From assembly GCA_007132255.1 (NCBI GenBank), contig SLOZ01000443.1:1-14753 (forward strand): a stretch of DNA of 14,753 nt, read 5' to 3'. The first letter of the stretch is position 1. Every line of letters starts with the position of its first letter. Origin of the DNA: Limnochordia bacterium. GTDB taxonomy: Bacteria > Bacillota > Limnochordia > Darwinibacteriales > B1SED10-159. Positions 7,000 to 14,018 of this stretch are shown in pieces. The notes under the pieces were generated by a model. That model was given only the letters and a program-made list of their open reading frames with translations, was not told the DNA's origin and searched no databases. A program made the translations under genes and the position numbers.

Positions 7000-7038
7000 G
7001 CAAAGGGCGAAGCATCTGGACGATGTTTCACCCTTTAC
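7000..7038 (-). terminator. Long hairpin after fhs, without a clear T tract
   Basis: Five bases after the fhs stop, a stem of about 16 pairs forms on the minus strand: AAAGGG with CCCTTT at the base, then TGAA with TTCG, and CATC with GATG around a GTCCA loop. Two positions that are A-C mismatches on the plus strand become G-U wobbles on the minus strand, so minus-strand RNA is the better fold. No run of T follows directly, so it may act as an RNA 3' stabiliser or a weak terminator. Confidence 0.5.
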
Positions 7039-7042
7039 GCAA

Positions 7043-8713
7043 CTAGAAAAGCCCAGTTATAACACCATTTTCATCAATGTCCACATTCTGTGCAGCTGGA
7101 ACCTTGGGCAACCCTGGCATGGTCATGATGTCACCCGTATAGCACACAAGAAAACCAGCTCCCAGGGCAGGCTTGATCTCTTTGATCTGCAGTGTCCAGC
7201 CCGTTGGGGCCCCTTTGAGCAGCGGATTATCGGACAAGGAATGCTGCGTCTTGGCCATACACAGGGGTAAATCCGCCGCTCCCATGGCACCAAGATTCTT
7301 GATTTGGCGTTCTGCTTGGTCTGAGTATTGCACGCCATCCGCTCCGTAAATTTTGGCAGCAAGCACTTCGATTTTGGACTTAATGGGATCCTGCCAGTCA
7401 TAGAGTGGCTGGAATGAAGCCGGGGATGACTCGAGGACATTCAATACCGTTTCCGCGAACGCTTGACCACCTTGGCCGCCCTCTGCCACAACTCGGGACA
7501 CTGCAGCTTTGATGCCTTGGGCATCGCAGTGTTCTTGAATCAAGGTCAACTCCTCGGGAGCATCCGATGGGAACTGATTAATGGCGACGACAGTTGGCAG
7601 ACCAAATGTTCGCAGATTCTCGATGTGTTTGTCCATGTTGGCCAAACCCTTCTTTAGCGCCTCCAGATTCGTTTCTTTCACTTTGTCCTTAGATACACCG
7701 CCGTGCATATTGAGAGCCCGGACAGAGACTACCAAGACCGCCAAATCTGGTGTCAAACCCGTATAGCCATGAACGATATCAAAAAACTTTTCGGCACCGA
7801 GATCTGCAGCAAACCCGCCCTCGGTCACCACGTAATCGGCAAGCTTCAATGCCATCTGGGTTGCGATCACGGAGTTATTGCCATGAGCAATGTTGGCAAA
7901 TGGCCCGCCATGGATGAAGGCCGGTTGTCCCTCCAACGTCTGTACGAGATTGGGCTTGATGGCATCTTTCATCAAAACAGCCACTGCCCCCTGTCCCTGC
8001 AGTTGATGGACATAGACAGGCTCCCGGTCATAGGTGTACGCCACCAACATTTTGCCTACACGGTGCTTGAGATCCTGGAGGTCGCTGGCCAGACAAAGGA
8101 TCGCCATCAGTTCTGATGCAACGGAGATATCAAAGCCTGTTTCCCGTGTAACTCCATCGCCGATGCCCCCAAGACCAACAACAATGTTCCGTAATTGGCG
8201 ATCGTTCATGTCCATCACACGGCGCAGCAGGACGCGCTTCGGATCGATACTCAGCGGATTGCCCTTAACGATACTGTTATCGATTAACGCCGCCAGCAAA
8301 TTGTGAGCGCTGGTGACCGCATGAATGTCACCGGTGAAGTGAAGGTTGATGTCTTCCATGGGCACAACTTGCGAATACCCGCCACCAGCGGCTCCGCCCT
8401 TAATACCAAAGGTCGGTCCCAATGATGGTTCCCGCAGACAGGCCATGGCTTGTTTCCCCAGAGCGCCCAGAGCCTGTGTCAGACCAATGGTGGTGCACGT
8501 CTTGCCCTCACCCGCCGGTGTAGCTGTAATGGCGGTGGTATAGATGAGTTTTCCGTTCGGACGATCCTTGAGGCGCTGGTAGAGCTCCAACGGTATCTTA
8601 GCCTTGTATTTGCCGTACAACTCCAAATCATCCTCTTGAATACCAACAGTCGCAGCGATGCTCTGGATATTCTTCAGGTTAGCCTTTTGTGCAATTTCAA
8701 TATCGGTCAACAT
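7043..8713 (-). CDS. fhs: Formate-tetrahydrofolate ligase
   Basis: The enzyme joins formate to tetrahydrofolate with ATP to give 10-formyl-tetrahydrofolate, feeding purine and one-carbon metabolism, and it acts in the acetogenic and glycine-based C1 routes. The 556 residues match the family. Visible motifs are the P-loop TPAGEGKT (65-72), REPSLGPTFGIKGGAAGGGY (94-113), VVPMEDINLHFTGDIHA (116-132) and the C-terminal GDIMTMPGLPKVPAA. I chose the ATG with GGGGAG eight bases upstream over a TTG six codons earlier that lies inside that site. The gene starts 22 bases after the lpd stop, so the two are probably one operon, and a long hairpin follows. No other folate enzyme is in view, so its main metabolic role here is open. 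Confidence 0.97.
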   Translation of the reverse strand: MLTDIEIAQKANLKNIQSIAATVGIQEDDLELYGKYKAKIPLELYQRLKDRPNGKLIYTTAITATPAGEGKTCTTIGLTQALGALGKQAMACLREPSLGPTFGIKGGAAGGGYSQVVPMEDINLHFTGDIHAVTSAHNLLAALIDNSIVKGNPLSIDPKRVLLRRVMDMNDRQLRNIVVGLGGIGDGVTRETGFDISVASELMAILCLASDLQDLKHRVGKMLVAYTYDREPVYVHQLQGQGAVAVLMKDAIKPNLVQTLEGQPAFIHGGPFANIAHGNNSVIATQMALKLADYVVTEGGFAADLGAEKFFDIVHGYTGLTPDLAVLVVSVRALNMHGGVSKDKVKETNLEALKKGLANMDKHIENLRTFGLPTVVAINQFPSDAPEELTLIQEHCDAQGIKAAVSRVVAEGGQGGQAFAETVLNVLESSPASFQPLYDWQDPIKSKIEVLAAKIYGADGVQYSDQAERQIKNLGAMGAADLPLCMAKTQHSLSDNPLLKGAPTGWTLQIKEIKPALGAGFLVCYTGDIMTMPGLPKVPAAQNVDIDENGVITGLF

Positions 8714-8735
8714 CAAAACCACTCCCCGCAAGATA

Positions 8736-10109
8736 TTATCCGTGCATCGGCAAACCTAGTGCCGTCAAGAGACTTTCTTGAACGCCTTCATTGACCGTGG
8801 GATGCGGATGAATGCACTGCGACCACTGCTCTAGGGTCATCCCCTGTTCTAAGGCAACAACGGCTTCGATAATCATCTCTGTGGCATGTGGACCCACCAT
8901 ATGGAAACCCACTGCCGTACCGTCACCCGTGGCGATCACCTTGCAAATACCAGCATTTTCACCCAAGATCATGGCCTTGCCACTGCCTTTCAAGGAAAAC
9001 GTCCCGACCACCACATCGCCGTAACGCTCCCGCGCTTGCCGCTCAGTAAGGCCCACCGCAGCTGTTTCCGGATGCGTATACACACAGCGTGGCACATGCC
9101 AAGTCCGTCGATGGTCGTAGCCAAACGCAGCTTGGACGGCATTCATCCCTTCGAAAAACGCCAAGTGGGCGAACTGGAGACCACCAATGATATCACCGGC
9201 TGCATAGATCGATGGCGCTGACGTTGCGAATTGATCATCAACGACGATATGCCCCTGTTTGTTTGTCTCCACATTCAGCCCTTCTGGCAAAACGGGTCGG
9301 CGTCCTATGGCCACCAAGCAAGCAGCGGCTTGGAGTTCCTTCGTTTCTCCCTTCTGCTCCACCGAAAACTTAAGCTCGTCGCCATCTTCGGAAACGTCCG
9401 TAAGCTTCGCGCTGGCCAGCACCTTAACTTTTTGCTTTTTGAACTCGCGCAGCAATGCTTTACGCAGATCCTCATCCTCGCCAGGAAGCAATCCATCCAA
9501 GAGTTCTACAATGGTAACAGACACTCCCAACGATTGGAAAATGGAGGCGAACTCGCAGCCGATAGCTCCGCCTCCGACAATCACTAAGGAACTAGGCAGT
9601 TCCGTAATCTCAAGAATACTATCGCTGTCAAAGATATTGGTTCCATTCGGCTTGATGTGCGGAAGATCGGCGGGAGCAGCACCGGTGGCTACAATCGTCT
9701 TATCCGCACGCAGCTGAACGGGGTTAGACCCATGGACCACAACGGATCCCGCGTCATCAAACACTGCCTCGCCGCAGATCACCTCGATACCCATCTGTTG
9801 CATGGTGTGCCGAAGTCCCTTGACCAATGCAGCTACGACCTGGTCCTTACGCTTAGCGACCTTACTGTAATCAACATTGACGCCTTCCACCACGAAGCCA
9901 AAATCCTTGGAAGCTTGGATCTGTCGGAATAAACCAGCGCTCTCCAACAGAGTCTTTGTGGGAATGCAACCGCGGTTAAGACACGTCCCCCCTACGATAT
10001 CACGTTCCACGAGAACCGTCTCGATGCCAAGATGGCGGGCTCGAATCGCCGCTGCGTATCCAGCGGGGCCACCTCCGATAATCAGCAATTGCACATTTCG
10101 CTCTTGCAC
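8736..10109 (-). CDS. lpdA: Dihydrolipoamide dehydrogenase (E3 / glycine cleavage L protein)
   Basis: This flavoprotein reoxidises dihydrolipoamide with NAD+, as the E3 of 2-oxoacid dehydrogenases or the L protein of glycine cleavage. With the GTG start chosen it has 457 residues. The FAD motif IGGGPAGYAAAIRA (11-24) comes first, then the redox disulfide GGTCLNRGCIPTK (Cys43 and Cys48). The NAD motif IVGGGAIGCEFASIFQSLGV follows, then the FAD-binding YAAGD, and the C-terminal HPHPTVNE with the catalytic His436/Glu441 pair. The start is set by AGGAGGG six bases upstream; the longer open frame with a TTG lacks such a site. No E1, E2 or glycine cleavage gene accompanies it, and fhs follows 22 bases later, which hints at glycine and one-carbon metabolism. 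Enzyme class is firm and the partner complex is inferred. Confidence 0.95.
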   Translation of the reverse strand: MQERNVQLLIIGGGPAGYAAAIRARHLGIETVLVERDIVGGTCLNRGCIPTKTLLESAGLFRQIQASKDFGFVVEGVNVDYSKVAKRKDQVVAALVKGLRHTMQQMGIEVICGEAVFDDAGSVVVHGSNPVQLRADKTIVATGAAPADLPHIKPNGTNIFDSDSILEITELPSSLVIVGGGAIGCEFASIFQSLGVSVTIVELLDGLLPGEDEDLRKALLREFKKQKVKVLASAKLTDVSEDGDELKFSVEQKGETKELQAAACLVAIGRRPVLPEGLNVETNKQGHIVVDDQFATSAPSIYAAGDIIGGLQFAHLAFFEGMNAVQAAFGYDHRRTWHVPRCVYTHPETAAVGLTERQARERYGDVVVGTFSLKGSGKAMILGENAGICKVIATGDGTAVGFHMVGPHATEMIIEAVVALEQGMTLEQWSQCIHPHPTVNEGVQESLLTALGLPMHG

Positions 10110-10204
10110 AACATTCCCTCCTTCACGTTCGTTGCATACCAAACAAACCTGCAAGGTATCCTACATATAGATGTTTTACACAAACGAAACAAATCCTGCC
10201 TGAC

Positions 10205-10253
10205 AAAGAAAAAGCCTCCAGACGCAGAAACCTTCGTTTCGCGCACCGGAAGC
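10205..10253 (-). terminator. Strong intrinsic terminator after rex
   Basis: About 45 bases after the rex stop, the minus strand folds into a long stem. GCTTCCGG pairs with CTGGAGGC (two G-U pairs), and above a one-base bulge GCGCGAAAC pairs with GTTTC-T-GCGT around a GAAG loop. The stem is followed by TTTTTCTTTG. It separates the CxxH/CxxC-rlmH-rex unit from lpd-fhs. Confidence 0.85.
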
Positions 10254-10299
10254 GTGAGTTCTATGTACGAACCAAGCAAAGACGCCCACCAGGGAGCCT

Positions 10300-10944
10300 T
10301 TACTCGTCCTGAAGATAGTACGCCAATCGCTGTAATTCCAGACTGAGATCAGCGGTAGCCAGCTGCACGCCGTCGGGAACCGTGATCTTAGTCGGTGCAA
10401 AGTTGAGAATAGCCCGGATACCAGCATCTACTAATCGCTGTGCCACGTCTTGAGCATCCCCGGCCGGAACCGTTATGATAGCCATCTCAATGTTCTGCGC
10501 ACGGACGACTTCTGCCATATCAGCCGAACTGTGAACGGTAACCCCGTCATGCACCTGACCATGTTTTTCGGGATCCTCATCAAAGAGGGCACAGATCTTC
10601 AGATTGAAACTGTCGTCTTCGTCGAACTTACGAATATGGAAGCGAGTCAATGCAGCGCCTAGACTCCCGACACCTACCAAGGCTACGTTAATGACACCTT
10701 CTAGGTTTAAAATTTTCCGCAACTCTAACCGTAGATACTCAATTTCGTAGCCGACACCCTGCTTGCCGAATTCACCAAACCATGCCAAATCCTTACGAAC
10801 TAACGCAGGACCAACACCAGCACGGTCTCCCAACTCATGAGACGAGATCAATTTGGCGTCCTTGTTTCGAGCTAGGTCATCTAACACCCGCAGATAAAGC
10901 GGAAGACGCCTGACCACGGCATCAGATATCTTTTTCCAGCGCAT
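10300..10944 (-). CDS. rex: Redox-sensing transcriptional repressor Rex
   Basis: Rex senses the NADH/NAD+ ratio and represses fermentation and respiration genes in Gram-positive bacteria. The 214 residues match the family. The N-terminal winged helix shows AVVRRLPLYLRVL (9-21), ISSHELGDRAGVGPALVRKDLAWFGEFG (33-60) and then GKQGVGYE. A Rossmann domain with GVGSLG (91-96) binds the nucleotide, and a C-terminal helix ends in LELQRLAYYLQDE. The start is either the ATG given or a GTG two codons earlier; GGAGGTG fits the GTG slightly better, with five bases of spacing. The frame is open upstream into rlmH but family length excludes that. It follows rlmH by about 73 bases and ends before a strong terminator. 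I see no good Rex box in front of any gene in the window. Confidence 0.95.
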   Translation of the reverse strand: MRWKKISDAVVRRLPLYLRVLDDLARNKDAKLISSHELGDRAGVGPALVRKDLAWFGEFGKQGVGYEIEYLRLELRKILNLEGVINVALVGVGSLGAALTRFHIRKFDEDDSFNLKICALFDEDPEKHGQVHDGVTVHSSADMAEVVRAQNIEMAIITVPAGDAQDVAQRLVDAGIRAILNFAPTKITVPDGVQLATADLSLELQRLAYYLQDE

Positions 10945-11017
10945 ATCCACGCACACCTCCACTTCGTTATTATGAGTACATTCTACAAATGGAATTTGGA
11001 TCCCTTTGACTGAAACT

Positions 11018-11497
11018 TTACTTGTGGTATTTTTCTCCATTAAGAATGGTGGCCGTGCGGTAAAGTTGTTCGAGAAGGATCAACCGCATCAATTGGTGAG
11101 GAAATGTCAGTTCGGAAAACGAGAGCAGCCAATGCGCTTCTTGCTTGACACTCTGGTGCAGGCCCAGAGAACCACCGATGACGTAGATGAACTGGGAGTC
11201 GCCAGACGTCATGCGCTGCTGAAGATAATTGGCCCACTGCAGCGAACTGGTTGATCGGCCTTTGCGGTCCAAAACAATGACGTGTGCTCTGGAGGGTATT
11301 TCCTTTGCGATCCGCTGCGCTTCCTTTTCCATGACTTGGTCCTGTTCCTTTAACGATAACGGTTCTTTAAATGGTTCATCCTTCACTTCAACAATTTCGA
11401 CAGAGCCGTAACTTCCAAGCCGCTTCACGTATTCAGCAATCCCTGCTTGGATGTACTTCTCCTTGATTTTTCCCACACAGATAATCTTGATCCGCAC
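11018..11497 (-). CDS. rlmH: 23S rRNA pseudouridine-1915 N3-methyltransferase RlmH
   Basis: RlmH is a small SPOUT-class enzyme that uses S-adenosylmethionine to methylate pseudouridine 1915 in helix 69 of 23S rRNA on the assembled ribosome. With the GTG start the protein has 159 residues, a standard length for the family. It opens with MRIKIICVGKIKEKY. The cofactor-knot motif VIGGSLGL (106-113) and the highly conserved tail TFPHQLMRLILLEQLYR (131-147), ending in GEKYHK, are intact. The GTG is supported by GGGAG eight bases upstream; the frame runs on upstream without such support. It lies downstream of the CxxH/CxxC gene with a gap of about 100 bases, an arrangement also familiar from Bacillus, and precedes rex. 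Confidence 0.97.
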   Translation of the reverse strand: MRIKIICVGKIKEKYIQAGIAEYVKRLGSYGSVEIVEVKDEPFKEPLSLKEQDQVMEKEAQRIAKEIPSRAHVIVLDRKGRSTSSLQWANYLQQRMTSGDSQFIYVIGGSLGLHQSVKQEAHWLLSFSELTFPHQLMRLILLEQLYRTATILNGEKYHK

Positions 11498-11600
11498 ACC
11501 AGTCACTCCCACAAAGAGCAACGAACGTGCCACCGATGCTCCGGATTACAATCACAAGAAACGGCCCTCATCCTCTGTGCAACGACGCGTGGTGCAACCA

Positions 11601-11768
11601 TCACACCACTAGGTATATGGGAGCCACCTGGCAAAAATGGCACACTCCAGGAGCGGCCCAATCTGTAAAGGTGACGTTGTTTAACTCATATAGGTCTGGA
11701 GAGGCTTCATAAACATCCACAAACTCATCAATGGCTTGTTCCAAGTGTTCGCGACAAACTACATACAT
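11601..11768 (-). CDS. CxxH/CxxC protein (YyzF-like)
   Basis: This 55-residue protein fits the small CxxH/CxxC family (like YyzF of Bacillus subtilis), found mainly in Bacilli near rlmH and of unknown function. Cys5-x-x-His8 near the start and Cys43-x-x-Cys46 near the end are the four likely ligands of one zinc ion. The middle is an acidic amphipathic helix (QAIDEFVDVYEASPDL, 11-26), and the end IYLVV resembles relatives. I chose the ATG that gives the family start M-Y-x-x-C; AAAGGGA lies about ten bases upstream. An in-frame ATG ten codons earlier is possible but would add a Cys-rich extension. A repeat-rich leader and a promoter precede it. The family call is good and its function is not known. 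Confidence 0.85.
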   Translation of the reverse strand: MYVVCREHLEQAIDEFVDVYEASPDLYELNNVTFTDWAAPGVCHFCQVAPIYLVV

Positions 11769-11842
11769 GCTGGCACCGTCCCTTTCGCATCGACACATTA
11801 CATAGGGTACCCATCACGGCTACCGAATATTTCATTTCGCCA

Positions 11843-11894
11843 CCAGAAGCCCTGGTTCCTGCCAGTCAGTACCGCAGGAATGACCCTTGGGTCA
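11843..11894. repeat. Three back-to-back inverted repeats in the leader of the CxxH/CxxC gene
   Basis: Three inverted repeats abut without gaps. On the minus strand they are TGACCC-AA-GGGTCA (11881-11894), TTCCTGC with GCAGGAA around 11 bases (11856-11880), and CCAG with CTGG around five bases (11843-11855). The first lies at about +4 to +17 relative to the predicted start of transcription, where an operator could sit, and its 2-base centre suits a protein site better than an RNA loop. No known riboswitch was recognised. Confidence 0.6.
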
Positions 11895-11903
11895 ACTCCC
11901 GCC

Positions 11904-11932
11904 AATAGACTTAATCACTAGACATAGGTCAA
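11904..11932 (-). promoter_or_regulatory. Likely vegetative promoter for the CxxH/CxxC-rlmH-rex unit
   Basis: On the minus strand TTGACC (11927-11932, five of six consensus bases) and TCTATT (11904-11909, four of six) are separated by 17 bases. The predicted leader is about 130 bases. No gene lies between this site and the CxxH/CxxC start. Confidence 0.55.
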
Positions 11933-12026
11933 CGCCCTAGATGAACGGCCAGGCTCGGAGAAGCGCCCTGCAAAAAGGCATTTCGCATGCGGGCGTCTAC
12001 CATACTTTGCTGTTTGCGACAAAGGT
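11933..12026. other. Non-coding stretch between the ABC transporter genes and the next promoter
   Basis: About 95 bases lie between the stop of the ATPase gene and the promoter of the CxxH/CxxC gene. A stem of eight pairs with one bulge (CGCCCGCA with TGC-A-GGGCG, 11964-11995) encloses a 15-base loop that contains a run of T on the minus strand. No T tract follows the stem, so it is only a weak terminator candidate. No open frame looks coding. Confidence 0.4.
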
Positions 12027-12797
12027 CTAGGGGAAAACCATGGGACGTCCATTCACGGGATGCCGCATGACATTCAAGGCAACTCCATAGACTTCATGGA
12101 GGGTCGATCCGGTCAGAACCTTGTCCGGTGATCCCTGCCGAAATACGCTCCCTTCATGCATTAGAATGACCTGATCACAGTATAGCGACGCGAGGTGAAG
12201 ATCATGCAGTACCGCAATGGCAAGAATGTTTTCCTTGCCTTTTTGCTGAAGCAACCGCCCAATACTCACTTGGTGCTGAATATCCAAATGGTTGGTGGGC
12301 TCATCGAGCAGCAAAATGGATGTATTCTGCACCAGAGCACGAGCTAACATAACGCGCTGGCGCTCCCCTCCAGAAATTTGGTGAATCGGCCGCTCCGCTA
12401 GATGGTCCACTTGGGTTTGTTCCATGGCTTCCTTCACCAACTCCCAGTCCCGCGGCTGCTCACGCCGAAACCGTCCCACGAAAGGCGTACGCCCCATCAT
12501 AACAATTTCCTTTACGAGAAAGGGAAAGTATTCAGGCTCTTGTGGAATCAACGCTGTTGTTCGCGCCAACTCCTTCAACCCATACTCCTGGATCGGACGT
12601 CCATTAAGGCGGATTTGCCCTTTTTGGGGAATAAGCAAACGGTCCAACAGGCGCAACAGCGTAGACTTTCCAGCTCCATTGGGTCCTAATACACCCACAA
12701 ATTGCCCACCGTCGTAAGATAGCGAAACGTCGCGAATAACGAGATTTGACCCATAGGAATAAGAAACGCTATCCAATTGGATGGAAGGTCCCGTCAT
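12027..12797 (-). CDS. ABC transporter ATPase, BtuD/FecE type
   Basis: This is the nucleotide-binding subunit that powers import through the neighbouring permease. It has 256 residues with Walker A GPNGAGKST (38-46), Q-loop PQEPEYFPF (85-93), signature ISGGERQRV (141-149), Walker B ILLLDEP (161-167), D-loop NHLD (169-172) and the switch His198 in VLHDLHLAS. The tail VNGRPMVFP is common in the cobalamin, haem and siderophore importer ATPases. The ATG has AGAGGAGAG about six bases upstream; upstream in-frame codons reach into the intergenic gap. It is last in the importer gene cluster and is separated from the permease gene by nearly 190 bases, unusually far for such partners. Substrate is inferred from the binding protein, so I give no gene symbol. 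Confidence 0.92.
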   Translation of the reverse strand: MTGPSIQLDSVSYSYGSNLVIRDVSLSYDGGQFVGVLGPNGAGKSTLLRLLDRLLIPQKGQIRLNGRPIQEYGLKELARTTALIPQEPEYFPFLVKEIVMMGRTPFVGRFRREQPRDWELVKEAMEQTQVDHLAERPIHQISGGERQRVMLARALVQNTSILLLDEPTNHLDIQHQVSIGRLLQQKGKENILAIAVLHDLHLASLYCDQVILMHEGSVFRQGSPDKVLTGSTLHEVYGVALNVMRHPVNGRPMVFP

Positions 12798-12984
12798 GTA
12801 CAACTCTCCTCTCGGGCCAATGGTCCCAACGTACAAGACAAACGCGGAGCACACAAACTGCGCAAATGCTCACACTGACCGCTCCTGATCTGCACCATCC
12901 TAAATCTTCTAGGATTCCAGCGAAACGCTCTGCAGCTTGGTCAACCCGGTCTCTCAAGAAACTGTGGTTAGCTGGCAACTGTGC
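12798..12984. other. 187-base gap between the permease and ATPase genes
   Basis: Such subunit genes usually touch or overlap. A 69-codon frame with a TTG start (12978 to 12769, minus strand) spans the gap and runs into the ATPase gene, but no ribosome site precedes the TTG and I recognise no family. A short inverted repeat, ATCCTA with TAGGAT around seven bases, lies at about 12895-12915. No clear promoter or terminator is seen. Confidence 0.5.
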
Positions 12985-14013
12985 TTATGTTGTCGACCGA
13001 CGCAGCAGATAAAGAAAAAAGGGGCCCCCAGCCAAAGCAGTAATAATTCCAACCGGAAGCTCGACCGGCGACAAGATCGTCCGCGCTGCCGTGTCTGCTG
13101 CGATGAGAAAGATCGCTCCACTTAGGAACGACAGCGGCAGCAGCTTGCGATGATCCGGACCCACAACAAGCCGGACGCCATGAGGGACCATCAACCCAAC
13201 AAATCCGATGACTCCACTCACCGAAACAGCAGCGGCAGCGAGCAGTGAGCCTAGTACCAAAGCTTTCTTCTGAAGACGCTGCACATCAACACCTAGGCTG
13301 TGGGCGGTTTCTTCGCCGAGCAGCAGGATGTTTAGATCACGAGCCAGCCAAAAACTTGCCACAAACCCTCCTAAGATATACGGAGAGGCTGTGTAAAAAT
13401 GGCGCCAACTCCTCCCTGATAAACTCCCCATGAGCCAGAGATACACATCCTGCAGGTTTTGCACCCGCAGAACCATCAGAAATGAGACAATCGCCGTCAA
13501 AACTGATGCAATCGCCACTCCAGCCAACAGCAACTGCAGAGGTTGAATGTGACCGTGGATGCGTCCGAGACGGTAGACCATGTACGCTGACATTAGAGCG
13601 CCTACGAAGGCGCACGCCGGAAGTACAAAAAAGCCCATGTAACCCATGGGAATAAGAAATATTAGTGCAATAGCTGCCCCTAAAGACGCGCCCGACGATA
13701 CGCCAATAATGTATGGATCGGCCAGAGGGTTCCGCAGTAATCCCTGAAAAATGACGCCGGCGACGGCTAAACCGCCGCCGATCGCCCCTGCTAGCAATAC
13801 TCGCGGCAGTCGAATTTGCAGCAAAATCGTTGCTTGAGCCGCAGTCCAATCCGATTGAATCCACGGCTCAAGCAACGGCAGCTGCCGCAGCAAGATGCGG
13901 CCCACCACAGGGGGCGGCACGTCCACAGAACCCATCGTAAGAGCACCTGTGCCCGTCACAACCAAAAGGCATATAAGGAAGATGACTGGATGGGCTGCCA
14001 ACTGCCGCTTCAT
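12985..14013 (-). CDS. ABC transporter permease, FecCD/BtuC family
   Basis: This 342-residue protein is the membrane subunit of a cobalamin, haem or siderophore importer; two copies would form the channel. It is hydrophobic throughout, in line with the ten membrane helices of the family. Diagnostic sequences are RLPRVLLA (68-75), the GVIFQGLLRNPLADPYIIGVSSGA region (86-109), the coupling-helix area GEETAHSLGVDV and the end PVGIITALAGGPFFLYLLRR. The ATG start follows GAGGTGA at a spacing of five; that ribosome site contains the TGA stop of the binding-protein gene, which indicates tight translational coupling. A GTG three codons upstream would overlap the same stop but lacks a site. Family assignment is firm and the substrate is uncertain. 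Confidence 0.95.
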   Translation of the reverse strand: MKRQLAAHPVIFLICLLVVTGTGALTMGSVDVPPPVVGRILLRQLPLLEPWIQSDWTAAQATILLQIRLPRVLLAGAIGGGLAVAGVIFQGLLRNPLADPYIIGVSSGASLGAAIALIFLIPMGYMGFFVLPACAFVGALMSAYMVYRLGRIHGHIQPLQLLLAGVAIASVLTAIVSFLMVLRVQNLQDVYLWLMGSLSGRSWRHFYTASPYILGGFVASFWLARDLNILLLGEETAHSLGVDVQRLQKKALVLGSLLAAAAVSVSGVIGFVGLMVPHGVRLVVGPDHRKLLPLSFLSGAIFLIAADTAARTILSPVELPVGIITALAGGPFFLYLLRRSTT

Positions 14014-14018
14014 GATCT

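Noticed and set aside
10110..10204. A possible Rex operator (TTGTG-N8-CACAA) upstream of lpd
   Set aside because: Only a TTGTG half-site is present (around 10180), with no matching CACAA arm. I also found no full site before rex.
10110..10204. A promoter for lpd (TTGTTT, 17 bases, TATATG on the minus strand)
   Set aside because: One is expected after the strong terminator, but both hexamers match poorly, so I do not list it as a feature.
12769..12978. A 69-codon minus-strand frame across the permease-ATPase gap
   Set aside because: Its TTG start has no Shine-Dalgarno, it overlaps the ATPase gene start, and I recognise no family. I mention it only as part of the gap.
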